Assembly (NCBI GenBank): GCA_030922375.1
Contig: JAVEPB010000057.1
Coordinates: forward strand, 1 to 64,000
Source: a bacterium
Lineage (GTDB): Bacteria > UBA8248
Reading direction: 5' to 3'
Length of the DNA stretch: 64,000 nucleotides
Part shown: positions 55,338 to 62,946 of the stretch, in pieces
Numbering within the stretch: the stretch's first letter is position 1
How the letters are laid out: every line of letters starts with the position of its first letter
Notes under the pieces: generated by a model
The model's database searches: none
Told to the model about the DNA's origin: nothing
Seen by the model: the letters and a program-made list of their open reading frames with translations, nothing else
Position numbers and translations under genes: made by a program

Positions 55338-55408
55338 CCATATCTCCTTTCGGATCCAACCGGTCCGAATTATAATCAGTTTAGGTGTTCATTTAAAAAA
55401 TACTCGTT
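55237..55408. repeat. Duplicated leader segment, copy B
   Basis: This is the second copy of the radical SAM leader and first codons, in direct orientation to copy A at 53903-54075. It lies upstream of the AT-rich methyltransferase gene. Differences are mostly point changes. Confidence 0.85.
55349..55369 (-). promoter_or_regulatory. Leader hairpin, copy B
   Basis: TTCGGA (55349-55354) pairs with TCCGAA (55364-55369), as in copy A, next to the ribosome-binding site of the truncated frame. A TATAAT reading lies just upstream of it on the minus strand. Confidence 0.45.
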
Positions 55409-55469
55409 GAGCAATGTATCAAAAGAACGGCGCCAACTATTAGCAATCGAACCCGCCAGAGGGATTCAA

Positions 55470-56555
55470 TCAAATTTTCTTCTCTCCGGATTCTGTGCCG
55501 GAGGACGATATGTCCTCCCATCGCAATGCCGTCCCCCGTTTCATATTATTCAGTGCGTGCAGCCCGAGAACATTTGGAAGTTCCTTGGGTGGAAGTCCGT
55601 TTCCCGGACGAATCGACCGGATATTTTTCGCCGTCAACTCCTCGCCAGACGAAATATCCTCGACCACATAAATGGATCTCCTGAATATCTGATTCTGATC
55701 CTCGCTCGGTTTAATGTCGTAATTCACGCGCCCCAACGACTCCCATGCCTGGGCGCATCCATCGCAAAGCTTTTTCAGCTCCCCGGGCTCCAAAGAAAAA
55801 GCCGCGTCCGGGCCACCGTCCGACCTCTTAATGGTGAGATGTTTTTCAATTAAACACGCGCCCAATGCCACTCCAGCCACCGGCACGGCGGGGCCCAAGG
55901 TGTGGTCCGATAGCCCGGCGATTACGCCAAACTTTTCGGCGAGATCGGGGATTGTGCGCAGGTTGCTGTCCTCCACCATCGTCGGATATCCGCTGACACA
56001 ATGCAGTAGCACCAAACCACCGCATCCGTTATTTCTCGCGGTTTCCGTGGCCTCGCGAATTTCATCGAAGGTGGCCATCCCGGTGGAAATGATCATCGGC
56101 TTTCCTGTCGATGCGACCTTGGCGATCAGAGGAAGATCAATCACCTCGAATGAAGCAATTTTATACACGGGCGAATCCAGGTCTTCGAGAAAATCAACCG
56201 CCGTGCCGTCAAACGGCGTGCTAAAAACCGCAAGGCCCAGCTCTCTTCCCTTCCCGAAAAGAGCTTCGTGCCACTCCCACGGTGTGTGCGCCCATTCGTA
56301 AAGGTCGTAGAGTTTGTTCCCGTCCCAGAGCCCGCCTTCGATGAGAAATTCCGGGCCGTCATGATCAATGGTTATCGTATCGGCCGTATAAGTTTGAATC
56401 TTGACCGCATGTGCGCCGGATTTCTTCGCCGCCTCCATAATCTGAAACGCACGGTTGATATCTCCGTTATGATTTCCCGACAACTCGGCCACGATATAAG
56501 GCGGGTGCGCCGGGCCTACGAGGTGTCCGTTAATTTTGATTTCTTTCACTTTCAT
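55470..56555 (-). CDS. pseI: Pseudaminic acid synthase
   Basis: The 361-residue protein is a NeuB-family synthase with the PseI pattern: YIVAELSGNHNGDINRAFQI, AVKIQTYTADTITID, WHEALFGKGRELGLAVFSTP, SPVYKIASFEVIDLPLI and IISTGMATFDEIREA, then IEKHLTIKRSDGGPDAAFS. A SAF domain follows (SGEELTAKNIRSIRPGNGLP). PseI joins phosphoenolpyruvate and 2,4-diacetamido-2,4,6-trideoxy-L-altrose to make pseudaminic acid. It lies about 40 bases downstream of pseG, the gene for the previous step, and is followed on the minus strand by the duplicated leader. Confidence 0.93.
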   Translation of the reverse strand: MKVKEIKINGHLVGPAHPPYIVAELSGNHNGDINRAFQIMEAAKKSGAHAVKIQTYTADTITIDHDGPEFLIEGGLWDGNKLYDLYEWAHTPWEWHEALFGKGRELGLAVFSTPFDGTAVDFLEDLDSPVYKIASFEVIDLPLIAKVASTGKPMIISTGMATFDEIREATETARNNGCGGLVLLHCVSGYPTMVEDSNLRTIPDLAEKFGVIAGLSDHTLGPAVPVAGVALGACLIEKHLTIKRSDGGPDAAFSLEPGELKKLCDGCAQAWESLGRVNYDIKPSEDQNQIFRRSIYVVEDISSGEELTAKNIRSIRPGNGLPPKELPNVLGLHALNNMKRGTALRWEDISSSGTESGEKKI

Positions 56556-56598
56556 CGTGCCACCAGAGATTACCCGAGCCCTTTCGCCGGCTTCCCCA

Positions 56599-57675
56599 TC
56601 ACCCCGCGACTAGACTCTTGGGCCGGGTTAGTTTGTCGATCTCCCGGACCGTCCGCTCCACCCCCCGGCCGTCGCAGGCGGCCGAAGCGGCGCCGCCGAT
56701 TTCCAGACGGCGCGCGGAATCTTCGGCCAGAAGCGCGATAGCGCCCGCGATATCTTCCTCGGAAACCTCATGAGTCCATCCGAGGACTATCGCCAAGCCG
56801 CTCTCTTTTACAAATTGCCCTTGAAGACGCTGGCTCTCGGCCCGGATAATCACAATCGACGGGAGCCCGAGGCAACACCGCTCCCAGGTGGAAACCCCGG
56901 CCGCGCCCACCGAAAGATCCGCCGAGGCCATAAGCCCGGCCATATTGCTCACATCGGTAAGAACCCTCACTCGTTGGGGCATCTCCTCGGCGATTTTATT
57001 GACCTTCTCCAGGTTCGGGGATTGAGAGCCCATTACCACATCCACGGCGGCGTCCGCTCCCGACCGGGCCACTCCCCGAAGGGCCAGGCTATTGACGTCC
57101 TCCGGGTCGGTCGCGCCGAGACTGATCAGAATTCGCCGGACGGCGCCGGCCTTCATGCGGCGGGACAGCGCTTCTTCCCGGGCCGCCGGAAACTGCTCCC
57201 GAAGCAGAGCGTAATCAGGCCCCAGAAGCATCCGGCATTCCCGATTGACGCCCGGAGCGTAGTCCTCCCGGCCCCTCCCCAAAGTCTGATCCAAAAGGAA
57301 ATCGCAGTCATGAGGCCGGTTGGCCAGATCGTCGATGACAAGAATCCCATCCGCCCAGGAGCGGCATGCGCCTTCAAATTTTTCATCACGCCCGTAATGG
57401 TCAACGATGAGAAAGACGTATCCATCGCCCCATTTCGAAGCGATATCAGCCGGTTCATCCCCGGCGGGGCCGCTCAATATTTGAATGGCATGGCCCGAGT
57501 CATTTAGCGCGGGTACGGTGTCCGGGGTTTTTCCCGTTACCGCGAATACGCATTTCCACCCTTCTTTCGAAAGGCCGTCCGCGAGAGACAGGCAACGAAT
57601 CAGATGTCCTCCGCCGATCTCCGGAGAGGCCTCGGTGCGAAATACCGCGGTCCGCTTCACGGCGGGATTACTCAT
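56599..57675 (-). CDS. pseG: UDP-2,4-diacetamido-2,4,6-trideoxy-altropyranose hydrolase
   Basis: The 358-residue protein has the PseG N terminus: FRTEASPEIGGGHLIRCLSL, with the catalytic histidine in GGGHLIRC. It is a GT-B-like fold related to MurG. Further matches are VIDDLANRPHDCDFLLDQT and SVGAAGVSTWERCCLGLPS. It removes UDP from the sugar nucleotide to free the substrate for PseI. Its start overlaps the pseF stop by ATGA. Confidence 0.9.
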   Translation of the reverse strand: MSNPAVKRTAVFRTEASPEIGGGHLIRCLSLADGLSKEGWKCVFAVTGKTPDTVPALNDSGHAIQILSGPAGDEPADIASKWGDGYVFLIVDHYGRDEKFEGACRSWADGILVIDDLANRPHDCDFLLDQTLGRGREDYAPGVNRECRMLLGPDYALLREQFPAAREEALSRRMKAGAVRRILISLGATDPEDVNSLALRGVARSGADAAVDVVMGSQSPNLEKVNKIAEEMPQRVRVLTDVSNMAGLMASADLSVGAAGVSTWERCCLGLPSIVIIRAESQRLQGQFVKESGLAIVLGWTHEVSEEDIAGAIALLAEDSARRLEIGGAASAACDGRGVERTVREIDKLTRPKSLVAG

Positions 57676-58391
57676 GGTCGCCGGGAACCTCGGGAAAGCC
57701 TCTCCGGGGAAATAGTCATTTCGGCGAACTGAAGATCTTCTTCGCTATCAATGTCAACCGAACGCTCAATCGGCATTTCATACCCAAAAAGCGGTTCACC
57801 AAAATACGTTTTTTCTCTTTGAAAAGCCTCGACATCGAGAATCTGAATCGCGCCGTTCGGCCGATACGCAGGGGGAAGTTCCTGCGATTTCATTCCGGTA
57901 TAGTCGGGAAAATAATGCGTCAATTTATCGTTTTCACCCAGTCCCATCGCCGCGAAAGGGGTATGGCCGAACCGGGAAACGCTCATCAAAAATGACCAAT
58001 GATTCTCACGGAAACTGGCGTACGCCACCCGAATATCATCGGCATTCCGGAACGGGCATGTCGGCATCAAAATAATCATGGAGTCGAACTGATCGCCGGA
58101 TCGCTCCAACTCATCCAGGGCATGGAGCGCGACTTCGACCACACCGGCCGGATCCCGCGCCAGCTCCTCTGGCCGTATGAACGGAACTTCGACTCCAAGG
58201 TCACATGCGATATCGGCCACTTCCCGGTCCTCGGTGGAAACAATCAGCCGATCAATCACACCGCTTTCGCGGGCCGCCTCCACCGTCCAGGCAATCAGTG
58301 GACGCCCCCCAAGGGGGAGGATGTTTTTGCGCGGGAGACGGGTTGAGCCGCCCTTGGCGGGAATCAGCCCCAATACACGGTCCTGAGTCAT
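57672..58391 (-). CDS. pseF: Pseudaminic acid cytidylyltransferase
   Basis: The 239-residue protein has the CMP-sugar synthetase loop GLIPAKGGSTRLPRKNILPL and a VDIDSEEDLQFAE metal site near the C terminus. With pseG and pseI directly downstream it should make CMP-pseudaminic acid. Its middle part is only moderately similar to the cytidylyltransferase at 35093, consistent with another substrate. The ATGA overlap with pseG shows translational coupling. Confidence 0.87.
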   Translation of the reverse strand: MTQDRVLGLIPAKGGSTRLPRKNILPLGGRPLIAWTVEAARESGVIDRLIVSTEDREVADIACDLGVEVPFIRPEELARDPAGVVEVALHALDELERSGDQFDSMIILMPTCPFRNADDIRVAYASFRENHWSFLMSVSRFGHTPFAAMGLGENDKLTHYFPDYTGMKSQELPPAYRPNGAIQILDVEAFQREKTYFGEPLFGYEMPIERSVDIDSEEDLQFAEMTISPERLSRGSRRP

Positions 58392-58406
58392 CGGCTCGAA
58401 CGGCCT

Positions 58407-59030
58407 CTACCGTTTCGCAAAAAGCCACCAGTTGCTGTCATCGCTTGAGTCCAATGGTTGCCACAAGAAGCCGTAATCAAGGACGCGCAAGCCGGGATGC
58501 CGCTCAATATAGAAACGGCCAAAGTCCCTCTTGAACAAGTACCCCTCCATGTCCCGATATTTCACTTCTTCGGGTTCATGAGAAAAATACTCGATGCAGA
58601 CGATGTAATGCCGCGCCACCCGAAAAATTTCATCGACCATCCCGCCGAGGTCATCCGGCGCGACATGAATCAAAACCCCCGACGTAAAAACGAGGTCGAT
58701 TTCCTCGTCATCATAGGGAAGGCTGAATCCGTCGCCCTCCTTGATCGCAACATCCTTAAGCTCGGGATTATCCCGGACGGCCTGGCATGCAGCCGGATTC
58801 GGCTCCACGGCATGAAGATCATCCGTAAAATGCCGCAACGCGACAAGATTCCGGCCGATATTGCAGCCAACCTCCAAAATGCTTTTTGGCTTCGGAGTGA
58901 CGGCATGCCCAAGAATTTTCCCCCAGTCCCGGATCAGGCGCTGACTATCTTCATCCGTAATCCTGTTGTTGTTCCGCTTGGAATATTCACTGCCAAATTC
59001 GGAACGCCAAAGATCCAGTTGTTTCGTCAC
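58407..59030 (-). CDS. Pseudaminic acid biosynthesis-associated methylase
   Basis: The 207-residue protein is a class I methyltransferase with the LWRSEFGSEYSKRN opening and SILEVGCNIGRNLVALR motif I that mark the methylase often found beside pse genes. The motif FTSGVLIHVAPDDLG follows. It probably modifies pseudaminic acid or a precursor, but its exact reaction is not established. The GTG start has a GAGGAA site. It lies 15 bases from pseF. Confidence 0.87.
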   Translation of the reverse strand: MTKQLDLWRSEFGSEYSKRNNNRITDEDSQRLIRDWGKILGHAVTPKPKSILEVGCNIGRNLVALRHFTDDLHAVEPNPAACQAVRDNPELKDVAIKEGDGFSLPYDDEEIDLVFTSGVLIHVAPDDLGGMVDEIFRVARHYIVCIEYFSHEPEEVKYRDMEGYLFKRDFGRFYIERHPGLRVLDYGFLWQPLDSSDDSNWWLFAKR

Positions 59031-59096
59031 CGGTCATTTCCTCTTCTAGAAGATATTCGACATCAGGCCGGAGGACTTTCGGCTTTCTCCGCCGGC

Positions 59097-60389
59097 TCAA
59101 AGAATCTGGAATTTTTTCGGAAATTCGTCCAGCCTTGGATCGCCGAGTTTTTCCGGGGGAGACGCCTCGTTGTAATAAAGATTTTTGTTGTGCGGCGCGA
59201 AAGTTCTGTCCTCTGACTGAGCAACGCGCGCCGCCTCCTCCGAATCTCCGATCTCATGCCGGGTAATACTATCTTTTGGCTCCCAGGAACCATCGTTTAA
59301 TTTTTCCCACACCAATGAGTCCCTCATCGGCTCCACAAGCTTATAAAAATCCTCGGTCTTCATGCCCATGAAATCGCAGTACATGGCCAATGTCGAAGGT
59401 TCGGTTGCATCGTATTGTCTTACCATCTCGATGCCTTCCTCCCGCGTCATTCGCCCGTGACGAATTTCGATGCTCGCATCATCCGTAGCCCGCCCGTAAC
59501 CGAATTTTAAATATTTCAAATAATCGTGAACATCGTTCGCATGGTCATCAATTTTCGCATATATGTTAAACGTGCGATCCCGCCTGTATGTAATGGGGGC
59601 GAAATCCCACTTCTCCATCATCGTTTCACCCTGATACTTGGCGTCCCATACGACAAAATTGCTTAGATAGATGCCGCGAACTTCCGTTTCCGCAATTTCA
59701 TCGTCGGAGGGATAGACATACGGGGCGATGTCTTTTTCCGTGATACCTCCCTTTCCCACCAGGTCATGAGGTTCCAATCCACGCATGTCGTGTTCCTTGC
59801 GTGTCCATTTCGTGAACTCAACGAAATCCTCCAGCGTCACCAAGCCGGTGAGTTCGGCGAACCCATGCTCTCCCCATACGATGAGAGGAATGTTGTAATG
59901 AACCGCCACCTGAAAAGGGAAAGTTCGAATGCCGGCATGATAATGCCAGGTCAGGTCTCCCACCGTTTCGAGCATGTACCTCGATATCCGCCTGACCGAA
60001 TCCACGCCCGCCGTATATCGAACCAGGTCAAAACCGGACTTCGACACAAGATTTTCAAGATTTCTAACCCCGGAGGGGGCATTGAAAGCATGATTGAACT
60101 TCACCAGAAGGGGATTCATTCCGTATTTTTCTTTCAGGAGCCATACCTGATAGTGGGAATCTTTCCCGCCGCTGACAGGGACAATGCAATCGTGCGAATT
60201 TCCCCGCTCACGGGCCATTTTCTTGGCTTCGTCGAGAATCTGACCGAGCATTTCCTCCCGCTCATTCCAGCTAATCTCAAGCTCCCCGCGGCTCTCGTGG
60301 TACCGGCATCCGCTGCAAACGCCTTCGTCATCCATAATGATGGTTGGTTTGGCATTCGCCGGGTACATGCATCTAGCGCAATATTCCAA
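59097..60389 (-). CDS. N-acetyl sugar amidotransferase (WbpG/PseA/WbuX-like)
   Basis: The 430-residue protein opens with YCARCMYPANAKPTIIMDDE and CSGCRYHE, a cysteine-rich start typical of the family, then the PP-loop ATPase motif CIVPVSGGKDSHYQVWLL. These enzymes, with HisH2 and HisF2, turn an N-acetyl group of a sugar into an acetamidino group. A TTG start at 60389 is needed to keep the conserved cysteines and has a GGGGA site. Here it lies beside pse genes, so acetamidino-pseudaminic or -legionaminic acid is the expected product. Confidence 0.9.
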   Translation of the reverse strand: MEYCARCMYPANAKPTIIMDDEGVCSGCRYHESRGELEISWNEREEMLGQILDEAKKMARERGNSHDCIVPVSGGKDSHYQVWLLKEKYGMNPLLVKFNHAFNAPSGVRNLENLVSKSGFDLVRYTAGVDSVRRISRYMLETVGDLTWHYHAGIRTFPFQVAVHYNIPLIVWGEHGFAELTGLVTLEDFVEFTKWTRKEHDMRGLEPHDLVGKGGITEKDIAPYVYPSDDEIAETEVRGIYLSNFVVWDAKYQGETMMEKWDFAPITYRRDRTFNIYAKIDDHANDVHDYLKYLKFGYGRATDDASIEIRHGRMTREEGIEMVRQYDATEPSTLAMYCDFMGMKTEDFYKLVEPMRDSLVWEKLNDGSWEPKDSITRHEIGDSEEAARVAQSEDRTFAPHNKNLYYNEASPPEKLGDPRLDEFPKKFQIL

Positions 60390-60437
60390 GTTGTTTCCCC
60401 AGTTATGGTTAAAAAAAGTTAAATGAAGGGAGAGATA

Positions 60438-61214
60438 CTAAGCTCCATGCCGGCCTTCCTTGCGAACCGGGATACCGGCATTCGCAAGAAAAGATTTCGC
60501 TTTTTTCGTACTCTGCTCCGTGTAATGGAAAATGTTGGCAGCGGCGGCGGCCTCCGCGCCCACGCCGATTCCTTCGGCCAGATGGTCCCATTTGAATACG
60601 CCGCCAAAAGCGATCACGGGCAGATCTACCGCCCCGCATATTTCGGTCAATGTTTTCAGGTCATATCCTTTGCGGGCGCCGTCGTGATCGATTGAGTTGA
60701 AAAAAATTTCCCCCGCCCCAAGATCGCGCGACTTATGCGCCCACATGACAGGGTCCGAGTTGGTCATTTTCCGGCCGCGATCAACCGCGACCCTGACAGT
60801 CCCTTCTTCGTCCCGCTTCACATCGATTGAGGCCACAATACACTGGCGGCCGTAACGTTTCGAAAGAGTCCGGACCAGGTCCGGATTATCCGCCACGGCC
60901 GTATTGAGAACCAATTTATCCGCCCCGCTTCGCAATAAACGCTTGGCATAGTCCTCGTCACCGATCCAGCCACCCGCTGTCAAGGGGACAAAACATTGCC
61001 TGGAGACGTTGGAAACCACCTCGGCGAATTGTTCGCGCGAACTTTCCTCGCGCGTTACATTCAGGATGACGATTTCGTCAATGGCCCATTTATTGAACGC
61101 TTCAATCGCGTGAACAGCGTCGTAGTGAATGACATTCGTATGCTTGAATCGAATGCTTTGGACCACCTGGCCTTGCCGAAGGATTAATACGGCGATGAGA
61201 CGTTTCTTTAACAC
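60438..61214 (-). CDS. hisF: HisF2-type amidination-associated synthase subunit
   Basis: The 258-residue protein is a HisF-like TIM barrel (LIAVLILRQGQVVQSIRFKH, VPLTAGGWIGDEDYAKRLL, GADKLVLNTAVADNPDLV, VIAFGGVFKWDHLAEG). In surface-sugar loci this HisF2/WbuZ form passes ammonia from HisH2 to the WbpG-type enzyme rather than making histidine. It follows HisH2 by 34 bases and precedes the amidotransferase by about 50. The GTG start is preceded by AAGGT. Confidence 0.9.
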   Translation of the reverse strand: MLKKRLIAVLILRQGQVVQSIRFKHTNVIHYDAVHAIEAFNKWAIDEIVILNVTREESSREQFAEVVSNVSRQCFVPLTAGGWIGDEDYAKRLLRSGADKLVLNTAVADNPDLVRTLSKRYGRQCIVASIDVKRDEEGTVRVAVDRGRKMTNSDPVMWAHKSRDLGAGEIFFNSIDHDGARKGYDLKTLTEICGAVDLPVIAFGGVFKWDHLAEGIGVGAEAAAAANIFHYTEQSTKKAKSFLANAGIPVRKEGRHGA

Positions 61215-61248
61215 AGGAAATACCTTGCACCGAGAAATTCAAAAATTA

Positions 61249-61866
61249 TTATAGGGAGATAAAATTCCGAAGAAGCTGCAATCCCACTCCCTGACTTTTT
61301 TCGGGATGAAATTGCATACCTAAGACATTACCGCTAGCCGCGATGGAAACGAAAGGAACACCGTAATTCGAAGTCGCCAATACATTGGATTCATCCTCGC
61401 ACTGCACATTGTACGAATGGACAAAATAAACGTCGCTTCCAGTTTCGATATCCGAAAATACCGCGTGGTCGCGACTAAATTCGATGGCATTCCAACCCAT
61501 GTGGGGCACTTTCAATCCGGCCTCTTGGGGAAATGAGACGACATGCGCATTCAAATAACCGAGGCCTTCATGGAAACCATCTTCTTCCGAGTCCAGGCAT
61601 ATGAGTTGCATTCCGAGGCAAACGCCAAGTAATTGATTCCCCCGGGAGACATGTGCGTTTAGAGACTCCGTCATTCCGCTCTCGTTCAGGTTTTCCATCG
61701 CCTCCTGAAAAGCGCCCACTCCGGGAAGGATTGCTTTTTCAAAGGGACCCAAATCCTCCGGTTTACCGATCAGCTCCCCCTCCGCGCCCACCTCATCGAG
61801 GGCGTTCAGCACCGACCTGATATTGCCCATTCCGTAATCAATTACCGCGACAGACGAACTAGTCAT
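61249..61866 (-). CDS. hisH: HisH2-type glutamine amidotransferase subunit
   Basis: The 205-residue protein is a class I glutamine amidotransferase: VIDYGMGNIRSVLNALDEVG, ILPGVGAFQEAM, the nucleophile Cys83 in LLGVCLGMQLI, and the His187/Glu189 pair in GMQFHPEKSQG. It releases ammonia from glutamine for HisF2 and the sugar amidotransferase. It lies 15 bases from the third NeuB-family synthase. Confidence 0.9.
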   Translation of the reverse strand: MTSSSVAVIDYGMGNIRSVLNALDEVGAEGELIGKPEDLGPFEKAILPGVGAFQEAMENLNESGMTESLNAHVSRGNQLLGVCLGMQLICLDSEEDGFHEGLGYLNAHVVSFPQEAGLKVPHMGWNAIEFSRDHAVFSDIETGSDVYFVHSYNVQCEDESNVLATSNYGVPFVSIAASGNVLGMQFHPEKSQGVGLQLLRNFISL

Positions 61867-61881
61867 GGCAACTCTCTATTA

Positions 61882-62946
61882 TTACAGATCGATATCCGTC
61901 CATTCGATCCGGGCGCCTTTGGACTTCGCCGTCTTGAGCGTCTTTCCGACAAGCGCATCCACCTCCGAGGGAGGAATCCCGTCGCCGGGGCGTCTGTAGT
62001 CGAAATCGGACTCGGCCAACACCCTCCCCGCCTCCATATCTTCCATAGCGTGCACGCTCCGCCTGATAATCTGCCGTTTTTCTTTTTCAGCCGGATGCAA
62101 AATCCTGCGCGGCGACCCGAGCGCCTGCTCCAAGTCCCGAATGACTTGCACAAACTGCTTCGTGTCAGATGGCTCCAGCGACATGATGTGTTCGATGCTC
62201 CGCGTCGTCCTGTCCAGCGATATGGTTTTTTCCACCAGGTTCGCTCCGATTACCACAGCCGCCACATCCATGTCCCAACCCGGTGAGTGATCCGAAAATC
62301 CAATCGGAAACGCGAACATTTGCCTGAGCGACTTGATTATTCTCAGATTGATGCTATCGAGGCGTGCGGGATATCCGGAGGGACAATGATGAATAATGAC
62401 GTTTTCGTTTCCTTCTTCCCGGATAATATCGATAGCCGCCTCAATCTCTCCGATCGTGGCGTTCCCCGTATCGAACTGCAAACATAAATTCGAGCGGGCC
62501 GCTTTCCGGAGCAGCGGAACATGATTCACGTCCGCCGACGCGATTTTGATTGAATGGCACCCCAATTCGACCAGCATATCGATTTCCTCGGGAAAACAGA
62601 TCGTGGCGAAAAACGCGAGCCCGAGAGAATCGCTGTATTGTTTCAGCTCTTTCCATTCCCCCGTATTCAGCACACGGCGGCAGAGGATATCGTAGAGAGG
62701 CTCAGTAACGGTTTCGGTCGCTCCGCTTTCGCGGTCGATTAACACGTCATAACTAAAGGGAACCGATCTGTCGGCGACAAGGCGATCCGGATCGATAACT
62801 TGAAACTTTACGGCATCCGCACCGGATTCGGCAGCGCAGGCCACCAGCTTTTTCGCCGATTCCAGTCCGTCGTGCGTTGGTCCCGCTTCAAAGGTTATAA
62901 AACAAGGATGGCCATCTCCCACCGAACGGTCCCCAAATTTTACCAT
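61882..62946 (-). CDS. neuB: NeuB-family nonulosonic acid synthase (third paralogue)
   Basis: The 354-residue protein has the NeuB barrel (ADAVKFQVIDPDRLV, CHSIKIASADVNHVPLL, IIHHCPSGYPARLDSINL, VEKTISLDRTTRSIEH) and a C-terminal SAF part (ESDFDYRRPGDGIPPSE). The first-strand motif is FEAGPTHDGLESA instead of the usual E(I/L)..NH.G. It differs from both other synthases in the window, so it may use another acceptor, such as that for legionaminic acid. The ATG overlaps the carbamoyltransferase stop by seven bases. Confidence 0.87.
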   Translation of the reverse strand: MVKFGDRSVGDGHPCFITFEAGPTHDGLESAKKLVACAAESGADAVKFQVIDPDRLVADRSVPFSYDVLIDRESGATETVTEPLYDILCRRVLNTGEWKELKQYSDSLGLAFFATICFPEEIDMLVELGCHSIKIASADVNHVPLLRKAARSNLCLQFDTGNATIGEIEAAIDIIREEGNENVIIHHCPSGYPARLDSINLRIIKSLRQMFAFPIGFSDHSPGWDMDVAAVVIGANLVEKTISLDRTTRSIEHIMSLEPSDTKQFVQVIRDLEQALGSPRRILHPAEKEKRQIIRRSVHAMEDMEAGRVLAESDFDYRRPGDGIPPSEVDALVGKTLKTAKSKGARIEWTDIDL

